The notes beneath the pieces were generated by a model. The model ran no database searches and was not told the DNA's origin. It saw only the letters and a program-made list of their open reading frames with translations. The translations under genes and the position numbers were made by a program. DNA of 64,000 nt from Betaproteobacteria bacterium (lineage in GTDB: Bacteria > Pseudomonadota > Gammaproteobacteria > Burkholderiales > Thiobacillaceae), in contig JAIFKV010000081.1 in NCBI GenBank assembly GCA_020049415.1, positions 1-64,000 on the forward strand, given 5' to 3'. Of this stretch, positions 46,032 to 55,333 are shown one piece after another (position 1 is the first letter of the stretch; each line of letters starts with the position of its first letter).

Positions 46032-46754
46032 TTAAATGATGACTCGGGTGCCTTCCGGCTCACCAAGAATCACTCGTCTCAATGCGCCTGGCTTGAAAAT
46101 GCTGAACACGCAAAGCGGTAGTTTTTGTTCGCGACAAAGGGCGAAAGCGGCAGTATCGAGAACACCCAGATTTTTCGCGATGGCTTCGTCGAAACTGAGT
46201 TGCTCGTAACGTGTCGCGGTTGGATCCTTTTTCGGGTCGGCGCTGTAGACCCCATCTACTTTTGTCGCCTTGAGCATCAGATCGGCGCCAATCTCCGCGC
46301 CGCGCAAAGCGGAAGCGGTATCGGTGGTGAAGAAAGGGTTGCCGGTGCCGCCACCAAAAATGACGACGCGGCCAGCTTCCAGATGCCGCACCGCGCTGTC
46401 ACGCTCAAACGGTTCGCCAACATGCGCGATGGTGACAGCGGTTTGCACGCGGGCTTCGACCCCCGCCGCCATCAAGCCATCTTTCAGTGCGAGCGCGTTC
46501 ATTACCGTCGCCAGCATGCCCATGCTGTCGGCAGTAGCGCGATCCATGCCGGAAAGCGCGCCGGTGGCGCCACGGAACAAGTTGCCGCCACCCACCACAA
46601 TGCCGACCTGAACGCCCAAATCGGTCACTTCCTTGATTTGCGCAACCATGCCGGACATCGTCTCGGCGTGATAGCCAAACGCATCCGGCCCCATCAGGGC
46701 TTCGCCGGATAGCTTCAACAAAATACGCTTGCACGGGGTGACCATCTGGGGCAT
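46032..46754 (-). CDS. pyrH: uridylate kinase
   Basis: Phosphorylates UMP to UDP. 240 aa of the amino acid kinase fold: [50 protein letters not shown] and [18 protein letters not shown] 46754 is taken as the start; a TTG three codons upstream overlaps the tsf stop and is possible. Gap to tsf is 5 bp. Confidence 0.96.
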   Translation of the reverse strand: MPQMVTPCKRILLKLSGEALMGPDAFGYHAETMSGMVAQIKEVTDLGVQVGIVVGGGNLFRGATGALSGMDRATADSMGMLATVMNALALKDGLMAAGVEARVQTAVTIAHVGEPFERDSAVRHLEAGRVVIFGGGTGNPFFTTDTASALRGAEIGADLMLKATKVDGVYSADPKKDPTATRYEQLSFDEAIAKNLGVLDTAAFALCREQKLPLCVFSIFKPGALRRVILGEPEGTRVII

Positions 46755-46759
46755 CGAAA

Positions 46760-47632
46760 TCAAACCTTGGAGGCGGCAGCCACTTCGGCAGCGAAGTCGG
46801 TCACTTTCTTTTCGATGCCTTCACCGACGATGAACATGTTGAAGCCGTGGCACTGAGAGCCCTTGGCCTTCAGTACTTGTTCAATCGTCTGCTTGTCATC
46901 CTTGACGAAAGGTTGCGACAACAAAGTCACTTCCTTCAAGAACTTCTGCACGGTGCCATCGGCGATCTTTTCCAGCATGGCTTCCGGCTTGCCGGCTTCC
47001 TTGGCTTTCTCGATCGCGACGCGACGCTCGGTGTCGATCAGATCTTGCGAGACGCCGGAGGCATCGAGGGACTTCGGCTTGGAGGCGGCAATATGCATGG
47101 CGATGTCTTTTGCAATCGCTTCATCACCTGAAATATCGACCAGCACGCCGATCTTGCTGCCGTGAATGTAGCTGGCGAACTTGCCTTGCGCGCTCAAACG
47201 AACGAAACGACGAATCGACATGTTCTCACCGATCTTGCCGACCAGTTCGGTGCGTGATTCTTCCACCGTCTTGCCGCCATAGGGGAGGGCGGAAAGGGCG
47301 GCAACATCGGCCGGATTGCTGTCGATGACCATCTGTGCAAGCGCTTTGGAAAGCGCCAGGAATTCGTCGTTCTTGGCGACGAAGTCGGTTTCACAGTTGA
47401 CTTCCACCATCGCGGCGGTTTTGCCGTCAGCACTGATATTGATGGCGACAACACCTTCGGCGGCCACCCGGCCAGCGCTCTTGGCGGCCTTGTTGCCAAA
47501 GCGAACGCGCAAAATTTCTTCCGCTTTCTGCATCTCGCCAGCGGCTTCGGTCAATGCTTTCTTGCAGTCCATCATCGGCGCGTCGGTACGCTCGCGCAGT
47601 TCTTTAACCATGGATGCGGTAATTTCCGCCAT
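46760..47632 (-). CDS. tsf: elongation factor Ts
   Basis: 290 aa, the nucleotide exchange factor for EF-Tu. N-terminal UBA-like [23 protein letters not shown], core motif [19 protein letters not shown], and the C-terminal subdomain ending [19 protein letters not shown] 47632 follows AGGAGAACAAT. It is separated from rpsB by an intrinsic terminator-like hairpin. Confidence 0.97.
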   Translation of the reverse strand: MAEITASMVKELRERTDAPMMDCKKALTEAAGEMQKAEEILRVRFGNKAAKSAGRVAAEGVVAINISADGKTAAMVEVNCETDFVAKNDEFLALSKALAQMVIDSNPADVAALSALPYGGKTVEESRTELVGKIGENMSIRRFVRLSAQGKFASYIHGSKIGVLVDISGDEAIAKDIAMHIAASKPKSLDASGVSQDLIDTERRVAIEKAKEAGKPEAMLEKIADGTVQKFLKEVTLLSQPFVKDDKQTIEQVLKAKGSQCHGFNMFIVGEGIEKKVTDFAAEVAAASKV

Positions 47633-47659
47633 ATTGTTCTCCTGAACAGTTCTGTATTG

Positions 47660-47685
47660 AAAAAACGCCCCGGTGAACGGGGCGT
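47660..47685 (-). terminator. intrinsic terminator/attenuator between rpsB and tsf
   Basis: On the minus strand ACGCCCCG-TTCAC-CGGGGCGT forms an 8-bp perfect stem followed by TTTTTT. It lies between rpsB and tsf in the direction of transcription and probably lets only part of the transcripts reach tsf. Confidence 0.85.
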
Positions 47686-47754
47686 CATAAATCCTGTCAA
47701 CCGAAAATAAAGCCTCGGGTATTACAAAAACACCCGAATCATGGCAACTGAAGT

Positions 47755-48504
47755 TCAGCTGGCGGCGCTTTCACCGGTTTCGTCGACTTCAACGTATTCA
47801 TCCTGGGTCGCGGCAACCATCTCTTCGATGACCATGGTCTTGCCTTCCAGAATTGAATCGGCCAAGCCACGGGCATAAAGACGGATTGCACGGTTTGAAT
47901 CGTCGTTGCCGGGAATGACGTAATCGACGCCGAGCGGGGAATTGTTCGAATCAACCACGCCGATGACCGGGATACCCAGTTTGTTGGCTTCGGTAATGGC
48001 GATCTTCTGGTAACCCACGTCAACCACGAAGAGGGCGTCGGGTAGACGCTCCATCTCGCGAATACCGCCCAGGCTTTGCATCAGCTTGTCGAATTCGCGC
48101 TGCACACGCAGAATTTCTTTCTTCGAAATTGCGCCCGGCTCGGCCAGTTGCGCTTCGATATCCTTCATCCGCTTGACCGACTGCTTGACCGTCTTGAAGT
48201 TGGTCAGCATGCCGCCCAGCCAGCGGTGGGAAATCCACGGCATACCGCAACGTGCGGCTTCCTCAGCCATGATTTCACGCGCTTGGCGCTTGGTGCCGAC
48301 GAACAGGACCGAGCCTTTGTTGGATGACAGACGACGCGCAAAGGTGGCGGCATCGTTGAACAACGGCAGGGTCTTTTCCAGGTTGATGATGTGGATCTTG
48401 TTACGGTGACCAAAGATGTACTGGGCCATCTTCGGGTTCCAGTATCGGGTCTGGTGGCCGAAGTGAACTCCGGCTTCAAGCATTTGACGCATGGTTACGG
48501 ACAT
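47755..48504 (-). CDS. rpsB: 30S ribosomal protein S2
   Basis: 249 aa. Signatures: [53 protein letters not shown] and [15 protein letters not shown] 48504 follows AAGGAG. First gene of the long minus-strand cluster, with its own promoter and a structured leader upstream. Confidence 0.97.
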   Translation of the reverse strand: MSVTMRQMLEAGVHFGHQTRYWNPKMAQYIFGHRNKIHIINLEKTLPLFNDAATFARRLSSNKGSVLFVGTKRQAREIMAEEAARCGMPWISHRWLGGMLTNFKTVKQSVKRMKDIEAQLAEPGAISKKEILRVQREFDKLMQSLGGIREMERLPDALFVVDVGYQKIAITEANKLGIPVIGVVDSNNSPLGVDYVIPGNDDSNRAIRLYARGLADSILEGKTMVIEEMVAATQDEYVEVDETGESAAS

Positions 48505-48547
48505 GAAAACTCCTTGGTTAAGGTTAAGCCGCCATCCGCCGAGAACC

Positions 48548-48617
48548 CCGCAAGTCCGTGCGGAGCACCTTAACTGGTGCGGATGTGTGGATTTCGCCGA
48601 CCTGACGGAAGGTCAGG
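48548..48617 (-). promoter_or_regulatory. structured 5' leader of rpsB (candidate S2 autoregulatory site)
   Basis: Three consecutive small hairpins in the leader: 48601-48617 (CCTGAC/GTCAGG), 48565-48580 (GCACC/GGTGC) and 48548-48563 (CCGCA/TGCGG). S2 is known to repress its own mRNA through a leader structure in other Proteobacteria; that this leader does the same is inference. Confidence 0.45.
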
Positions 48618-48632
48618 TTCAAAGCGCGGCGC

Positions 48633-48641
48633 ATTCTAACA
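48633..48641 (-). promoter_or_regulatory. extended -10 promoter of rpsB
   Basis: On the minus strand TGTTAGAAT gives a TG-N-TAGAAT extended -10 element, about 130 bases before the rpsB start codon and just ahead of the structured leader. There is no good -35 hexamer; the region where it would lie adjoins a MITE end. Confidence 0.5.
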
Positions 48642-48669
48642 GAGTCTTTTCCAGACGGGTATTGACTAT

Positions 48670-48692
48670 GCGACTGTCCATGAATAACCAGG
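48670..48692 (+). mobile_element. MITE family A terminal repeat, solo
   Basis: GCGACTGTCCATGAATAACC followed by AGG matches the family A terminus exactly. No internal element sequence follows, so it is a remnant. It lies about 30 bases upstream of the rpsB -10 element. Confidence 0.7.
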
Positions 48693-48754
48693 AGCCTGTC
48701 GGATTCGAGTTCAAAGCGCGTGTGCTTTGATTGTCATCAAGATGATTCCACCGC

Positions 48755-50125
48755 TCATTTGCCGCGCTTGGCCGCATTCGCATCAAGTGTTTTCAAATAG
48801 GCAAGGCGTTCGCTGATCTTGCCTTCCAGCCCACGTGGCGTGGGCTGATAGAAGCGGGGAGGGTGGGGCAACTCGTCGGGGAAATAATGTTCGCCCGCTG
48901 CATAAGCTTCCGCTTCGTCATGCGCGTAACGATAGGCGTGACCGTAACCGAGTTCTTTCATCAGCTTGGTTGGCGCGTTGCGCAGATGCACCGGCACCGG
49001 CCGCGAGCCATCTTGCTCGATAAATGCCTTTGCCGCCTTGTAAGCGCTGTACACCGCGTTGCTCTTGGGCGCGACGGCCAGATAAACAACGGCCTGCGCG
49101 AGCGCCAATTCTCCTTCCGGACTCCCCAGACGCTCGAACGTGGCGATCGCGTCAAGTGCGGTGCTCAAGGCGCGCGGGTCGGCCAGGCCGATGTCTTCCA
49201 CCGCCATGCGGATGATGCGTCGACCAAGGTAGAGCGGGTCCGCGCCGCCGTCGAGCATGCGACTGAACCAATACAAGGCGGCGTCCGGGCTGGAGCCACG
49301 CACGGATTTGTGTAGCGCGGAGATCTGGTCGTAGAACGCATCGCCGCCTTTGTCGAAACGACGTCGAGACGGCGCCAGCGCGGCGCCGACAAAGTCGGCA
49401 TCGACCATTTGCAAACCTGCGGCGCGGGCGGCGGTGACGAGTTGTTCGAGCAGGTTGAGCAGGCGGCGACCATCGCCATCGGCGTAGCCGATCAGCAGCT
49501 TGCTGGCGTCATCGTTGATGTTGATGCCGAGTTCAGCTGCACTCAATGCCCGCGTCATCAATGCGGCGAGATCGTCTTCATCCAGCGGTTTGAGCACATA
49601 GACCTGCGCCCGTGACAGCAGCGCGCCGACTACTTCAAAAGAAGGATTTTCAGTGGTGGCGCCGATAAAGGTGACCAATCCTGACTCGACATGCGGCAGA
49701 AAGGCATCCTGCTGCGCTTTGTTGAAGCGATGCACTTCATCCACAAACATGATGGTCCGCCGTCCGGCGGTCCGGTTGATGCGGGCGCGTTCAACAGCTT
49801 CGCGGATCTCCTTGACACCGGAGAGGACCGCTGAAATCTGGATGAAGTCGGCTTCGAAATGGCTGGCCATCAGGCGCGCCAGGGTCGTTTTGCCAACCCC
49901 GGGCGGCCCCCAGAGAATCATCGAGTGCGGCTTGCCAGACTCGAATGCCAGCCGTAATGGTCGACCGGAGCCGAGCAAGTGGGATTGGCCGATGACCTGA
50001 TCGATATGCGTCGGACGCAGTTTTTCCGCCAGCGGAATCGCATCGTCTCCGCCAGCGGAATCGCGCGTCGTTGGCGGCGCACCTTCGCTCGCGCCAAACA
50101 GATCGGCGCTGCGGTTAACGGTCAC
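48755..50125 (-). CDS. rarA: replication-associated recombination protein A
   Basis: 456-aa AAA+ ATPase that acts at stalled forks and gaps. DLF motif near the N-terminus (SADLFGAS, possible SSB/clamp contact), then PLAEKLRPTHIDQVIGQSHLL, Walker A LWGPPGVGKTTLA, Walker B IMFVDEVHRFN, sensor region FIGATTENPSF, and the C-terminal tetramerisation domain (ALYWFSRMLDGGADPLYLGRR; HYFPDELPHPPRFYQPTPRG). GTG 50125 is the likely start and overlaps lolA by 11 bp. A 16-bp direct repeat (50026 and 50049) lies in the N-terminal coding part. Confidence 0.94.
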   Translation of the reverse strand: MTVNRSADLFGASEGAPPTTRDSAGGDDAIPLAEKLRPTHIDQVIGQSHLLGSGRPLRLAFESGKPHSMILWGPPGVGKTTLARLMASHFEADFIQISAVLSGVKEIREAVERARINRTAGRRTIMFVDEVHRFNKAQQDAFLPHVESGLVTFIGATTENPSFEVVGALLSRAQVYVLKPLDEDDLAALMTRALSAAELGININDDASKLLIGYADGDGRRLLNLLEQLVTAARAAGLQMVDADFVGAALAPSRRRFDKGGDAFYDQISALHKSVRGSSPDAALYWFSRMLDGGADPLYLGRRIIRMAVEDIGLADPRALSTALDAIATFERLGSPEGELALAQAVVYLAVAPKSNAVYSAYKAAKAFIEQDGSRPVPVHLRNAPTKLMKELGYGHAYRYAHDEAEAYAAGEHYFPDELPHPPRFYQPTPRGLEGKISERLAYLKTLDANAAKRGK

Positions 50126-50732
50126 CAATGACGTCGGCGCCCTTGGGGGGGGTAAAGCGGAACAGGCTTGCGCCCAGAGAGGGATTGCGTTGCAGATTGG
50201 AAAAACGCAACTGGGTGGTCTGACCAAAGTTGTCTTTCAATTCCATCATCCGCAAATCGTTGTCTTTGAAGCCGAGTCTGACCTGCTCGAAACTGCCTTC
50301 CTTGTTTTTGGGCGTTGCCTCCAACCATTCGAGCCCTTCCTTCTCGCCGGCATCCTTGAGGTTGAACAACTTGTCGATGTTGTTATCGCCGGCCAGCAGT
50401 GCGGCTGGGCTATCGCCCAGCGCCTGGTCAAGCTTGCGGACGGTGACCTGTTCAAGATCTTCATCGTGTATCCAGACCTTCTGGCCATCGCCAACGATGA
50501 GTTGGGCATAAGGTTTTTGATAAACCCAGCGGAATTTTCCCGGACGCGCAAAAAAAAGATCGCCGCTGGCTTCTTGCGTTTTACGTCCGGCGCGATCAAA
50601 CACCGTTTGTGTAAAGTTGGCTTTCAGCCGCTTGGTGCTGGCTACAAAGGCTTCCAGGCTGGCTTTAGAGTCGGCCTGAACAGCTCCGCAAAAGGTGATG
50701 AAAACAAAAGGAATCAGTCGTTTAAGAATCAT
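50115..50732 (-). CDS. lolA: outer membrane lipoprotein carrier LolA
   Basis: 205 aa. Signal peptide [20 protein letters not shown], then the LolA half-barrel: [59 protein letters not shown]. It carries lipoproteins from LolCDE to LolB across the periplasm. It overlaps ftsK upstream (11 bp) and rarA downstream; ftsK-lolA-rarA is the order common to many Proteobacteria. Confidence 0.95.
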   Translation of the reverse strand: MILKRLIPFVFITFCGAVQADSKASLEAFVASTKRLKANFTQTVFDRAGRKTQEASGDLFFARPGKFRWVYQKPYAQLIVGDGQKVWIHDEDLEQVTVRKLDQALGDSPAALLAGDNNIDKLFNLKDAGEKEGLEWLEATPKNKEGSFEQVRLGFKDNDLRMMELKDNFGQTTQLRFSNLQRNPSLGASLFRFTPPKGADVIGDR

Positions 50733-53013
50733 GTTTAGGGGCGATCACTTCACGGTTGCCATTGGTTTGCATGGAGGAAACGAGGCCTGCGTTTTCCATC
50801 GCCTCGATCAGTCGGGCAGCCCGGTTATAGCCGATACGCAATTGCCGTTGCACCGATGAAATCGAGGCACGCCGACTTTTAAGCACATAGGCCACCGCAT
50901 CGTCATAAAGCGGATCCGCTTCCGCGCTCTTGTCGGCAGCACCTTCATCGGCTTCTTCATCCGGGCTTTCAAGAATGCTTTCGTCATATTGCGGCGGACC
51001 AAGTTCCTTCAGCCAAGCGGTAACGCGGTGAACTTCTTCGTCGGAAACAAAAGCGCCGTGCAAGCGCGTGGGCACGCCGTGGCCGGGTGGCAGATACAGC
51101 ATATCGCCCTGGCCCAATAGCGATTCGGCGCCTTGCTGATCCAGCACGGTGCGGGAATCGATACGACTGGTGACCTGAAACGAGACACGCGTGGGTATGT
51201 TGGCCTTGATCAGGCCGGTTATGACATCGACCGAGGGGCGTTGCGTCGCCAACACCAGATGGATGCCGGAAGCGCGCGCTTTCTGCGCCAGGCGGGCGAT
51301 GAGTTCTTCGACTTTCTTGCCTGCCACCATCATCAAGTCGGCAAGTTCGTCAATCAACACCACGATGAAGGGGAGGGGAGTGAGACGTTCCGGATTTTCA
51401 GGGGTAATCGAAAAAGGATTGCTCAAGTGCTTTTCGGCTTTTTCCGCATCGCGAACTTTTTGATTGAAACCGGCAATATTGCGCACCCCCAAGGCCGACA
51501 TCAATCGATAGCGCTTATCCATTTCACCGACGCACCAGTTCAACGCTGTAGCCGCCAGTTTCATATCGGTCACCACCGGGGCGAGCAGATGCGGAATGCC
51601 TTCGTAAGTCGAAAGCTCCAGCATCTTCGGATCGATCATGATCAAGCGCACATCTTGCGGCGATGATTTGTACAGCAATGACAGAATCATCGCGTTGATG
51701 GCAACCGATTTGCCGGAACCCGTTGCCCCGGCTACCAGCACATGTGGCATCTTGCCGAGGTCAGCCACGATAGGGTTACCGCTGATGTCCTTGCCCATCG
51801 CGATGGTGAGCGGCGAGGCGTTGTCGTTGTATACCTTGGCCGACAGGATTTCCGATAAACGCACCATCTGGCGTTGCGAATTGGGCAGTTCCAATCCCAT
51901 GCAGTTCTTGCCCGGAATCGTCTCAACGACACGGATGCTGACCAAAGAAAGTGCGCGCGCCAGATCCTTGGCCAGATTGGTAATCTGGCTGCCTTTGACA
52001 CCCGAGGCCGGTTCCACCTCGAAGCGGGTAATCACCGGGCCGGGATAAGCCGCCAACACTTGAACTTCGACCCCAAATTCGCGCAACTTGCGCTCGATCA
52101 GGCGGGATGTCGCCTCCAGTCCGGCTTGGTCGACCTGAGTTGTGGTTTGTGTCGCTTCATCGAGAAGTCGCAACGGCGGCCGTTGGGTCTCAGGTGCTTC
52201 CGGAAACAATTGAACCTGACGTTCTTCCTGAATTCTTTCCGACTTTTCGATGACGATCACCGGCGCTTCAATCCGAACCGGTGGTTCCTTGCGAATCCGT
52301 TTGCGTTCTTGCCGCACACTTTCCTCGCGCTCGGTGGTTGCTTCGAGACCAGCCTTGCGATCACGTTGGGACTGCCATCTTTCCCATGTAAAGCGGAACA
52401 GGGATTCCAGTCCGGCACCGACTTTTTCGGCAAGCTGCAACCACGACACACCGGTAAACAAACTGACTCCCGCTCCCCAGATCAACAATAGCAATACCGT
52501 GCCGCCTTCAAAACCGAAAATGCCTTGCATCAGGCGCGCCAGACTATCGCCAAGTGCGCCGCCGGCAGTGAGCGGAAGTTGCATCGGGACGCTGTGGAAA
52601 CGCATCGCTTCAAGCGTGCTGCTACTCAACAGCAGCAGCATAAAGCCGCTTAAAGTAATGCCGATGCCTTGTCGATGCCCCGACTCGACATTGCTGATAT
52701 TGCGGTAACCCCACCAGACGAAAAACAGCGACAAGGCGGACCAAAGCCATGCCGATGCACCAAACAGATAAAGCAGCAGATCAGACAGCCATGCGCCAAG
52801 CGATCCGCCGGCGTTGAGGACGATTTGATCGCCCCCCATCCGCGACCAACCCGGATCTTGAACGTGATAGGTCAGCAGAATCATGCCGAGATACAAAGCC
52901 ATGCCAACCGCGCCCAGCCACCAGACTTCACGCAACAAAGCGGTGACTCGGGGAGCAAGCGGCTTGCGAACAGGTTTGGAGACGGCGCAGCGTCGAGAGG
53001 ACTTACCAAGCAT
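50722..53013 (-). CDS. ftsK: DNA translocase FtsK
   Basis: 763 aa. Four membrane helices (about 25-180), a short linker (about 200-270), then the motor: alpha/beta domains with Walker [18 protein letters not shown] and Walker [39 protein letters not shown], and the DNA-reading gamma domain ([34 protein letters not shown]). It pumps DNA at the septum and helps dimer resolution. The linker is short compared with E. coli. Start ATG 53013; GTG 53022 is possible. Confidence 0.95.
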   Translation of the reverse strand: MLGKSSRRCAVSKPVRKPLAPRVTALLREVWWLGAVGMALYLGMILLTYHVQDPGWSRMGGDQIVLNAGGSLGAWLSDLLLYLFGASAWLWSALSLFFVWWGYRNISNVESGHRQGIGITLSGFMLLLLSSSTLEAMRFHSVPMQLPLTAGGALGDSLARLMQGIFGFEGGTVLLLLIWGAGVSLFTGVSWLQLAEKVGAGLESLFRFTWERWQSQRDRKAGLEATTEREESVRQERKRIRKEPPVRIEAPVIVIEKSERIQEERQVQLFPEAPETQRPPLRLLDEATQTTTQVDQAGLEATSRLIERKLREFGVEVQVLAAYPGPVITRFEVEPASGVKGSQITNLAKDLARALSLVSIRVVETIPGKNCMGLELPNSQRQMVRLSEILSAKVYNDNASPLTIAMGKDISGNPIVADLGKMPHVLVAGATGSGKSVAINAMILSLLYKSSPQDVRLIMIDPKMLELSTYEGIPHLLAPVVTDMKLAATALNWCVGEMDKRYRLMSALGVRNIAGFNQKVRDAEKAEKHLSNPFSITPENPERLTPLPFIVVLIDELADLMMVAGKKVEELIARLAQKARASGIHLVLATQRPSVDVITGLIKANIPTRVSFQVTSRIDSRTVLDQQGAESLLGQGDMLYLPPGHGVPTRLHGAFVSDEEVHRVTAWLKELGPPQYDESILESPDEEADEGAADKSAEADPLYDDAVAYVLKSRRASISSVQRQLRIGYNRAARLIEAMENAGLVSSMQTNGNREVIAPKHDS

Positions 53014-53155
53014 GCCGCGCACTATAAAGGATGACTTGCTTTCTCTCTATGTGGCTACACATAGTCTGCACAAATATCTGTAAAGTGCTGAATGAATATT
53101 ATGTTAAATAATGGATGTAGAAGATCGAGGCTGCCTGGTCTTGCTCGACTGATAA

Positions 53156-54178
<1,023 letters not shown>

Positions 54179-54195
54179 TTTATTCTCATAACTCA

Positions 54196-54786
54196 ATGAA
54201 AGCGCGTGGATTCCATGGCATCAGGATCATGCCAGAAGAATCCTCGCCAAGTTCTGCGGATCGAGATCTCTTTCGCGCCGCTGTCTTGGATGTAACGCCG
54301 ATCACCCCGCATGGACGGATAACACTCTCCCCGCCTCGCCCACCCCCCATTCCGCTCAGCCGACTGCGCGATGAGCGTGATGTTATTTATGAATCGCTGC
54401 ATGATCCGATTCGCTGGGACGAGGCGACCGAAAACGGTGATGAACTTTCTTTTGTGCGTCCAGGCCTTTCGCGGCAGATTCTGCGCCGCTTGCGACGCGG
54501 CGATTGGGTTGCCCAAGCAGAACTGGATTTGCATGGACTGTTCAGAGCTGAAGCCAAGATCGAATTGGCAAATTTCCTGTTTGAATGTAAACGACGTGGA
54601 ATTCGCTGCGTCCGCATCATTCATGGCAAAGGTCTGGGTTCTAAAAACCGCGAACCCATATTGAAATTGCACGTCCGGCACTGGCTGATGCAACGTGAAG
54701 AAATCATCGCTTTTGTTCAGGCCAGACCGGTCGATGGCGGCGGTGGCGCGGTCATGGTGTTACTGAAATCAAACACCCGTTACTGA
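54196..54786 (+). CDS. Smr-domain protein
   Basis: 196 aa. A poorly conserved N-terminus (1-100, with PHGRITLSPPRPPPIPLSR) is followed by a MutS2-type Smr domain (about 105-190): AELDLHGLFRAEAKIELANFL (the LDLHG strand) and VRIIHGKGLGSKNREP, with Smr core residues D-H and H-G-x-G. Smr domains are nucleases acting on DNA or RNA. Start 54196 has no clear ribosome site; ATG 54229 with AGGATC just before it is an alternative. It lies 17 bp after trxB. Confidence 0.85.
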   Translation: MKARGFHGIRIMPEESSPSSADRDLFRAAVLDVTPITPHGRITLSPPRPPPIPLSRLRDERDVIYESLHDPIRWDEATENGDELSFVRPGLSRQILRRLRRGDWVAQAELDLHGLFRAEAKIELANFLFECKRRGIRCVRIIHGKGLGSKNREPILKLHVRHWLMQREEIIAFVQARPVDGGGGAVMVLLKSNTRY

Positions 54787-54793
54787 ATCTTTT

Positions 54794-54818
54794 ACTATTC
54801 AGGTTTTACCTGAATAGT
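54794..54818. terminator. hairpin after the Smr gene
   Basis: ACTATTCAGGT-TTT-ACCTGAATAGT, perfect 11-bp stem 7 bases after the stop. No T run follows, so it may be a weak terminator or an mRNA 3' stabiliser for trxB-smr. Confidence 0.45.
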
Positions 54819-54955
54819 TCCTGGAATGTGATCGATTTGAAAAACAAAAACCTGACAAAATAATTCATTGATATATTGCATTCCAGATTGCTTATTCATT
54901 ATCATCGTCGCGCTCATTCTGCTTTCGGGCCTACACAATCTTGGAGAACTTATAC

Positions 54956-55267
54956 ATGTCTTCCTATCAGGAAATTCTTTCCCAAATTGAAGATCTAAAA
55001 CGCAAAGCCGAGGATGTTCGTCGGCAGGAAATGTCAGGCGCAATTGCCGAAATTAAGCGGCTGATGGCGCAATTTGACATTTCTTCAGAAGACCTTGGCT
55101 TGACCCCTCGCGTCAGCGCGTTCAAGGGCAAGCTACGCGGCAGCGTTGCCCCCAAATATCGTGATCCAGTCAGCGGTAAAACCTGGACCGGTCGCGGCCG
55201 TCGCCCCAGTTGGGTGTTTGATGTTGAAAGTCAGGGCAAGACACTGGATGACTGCCGCATCGTTTGA
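54956..55267 (+). CDS. H-NS family histone-like protein
   Basis: 103 aa. N-terminal oligomerising coiled coil (SSYQEILSQIEDLKRKAEDV) and the C-terminal DNA-binding motif KYRDPVSGKTWTGRGRRPSW, the AT-hook-like loop of beta-proteobacterial H-NS homologues. It silences AT-rich, often foreign, DNA. ATG 54956 follows TGGAGA. The upstream 170 bases are AT-rich, which is common where H-NS genes autoregulate. A strong terminator follows directly. Confidence 0.93.
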   Translation: MSSYQEILSQIEDLKRKAEDVRRQEMSGAIAEIKRLMAQFDISSEDLGLTPRVSAFKGKLRGSVAPKYRDPVSGKTWTGRGRRPSWVFDVESQGKTLDDCRIV

Positions 55268-55270
55268 AGT

Positions 55271-55323
55271 CAAGCCGCAAATAAAAAACCCCGCGTAATG
55301 CGGGGTTTTTTATTTGCGGCTTG
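55271..55323. terminator. bidirectional intrinsic terminator
   Basis: Perfect 24-bp arms (55271-55294 and 55300-55323) with loop GTAAT. The inner GC stem CCCCGC/GCGGGG is flanked by A6/T6, so it works on either strand. It separates the convergent H-NS and sucA genes. Confidence 0.93.
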
Positions 55324-55333
55324 TTTTTCTGTA

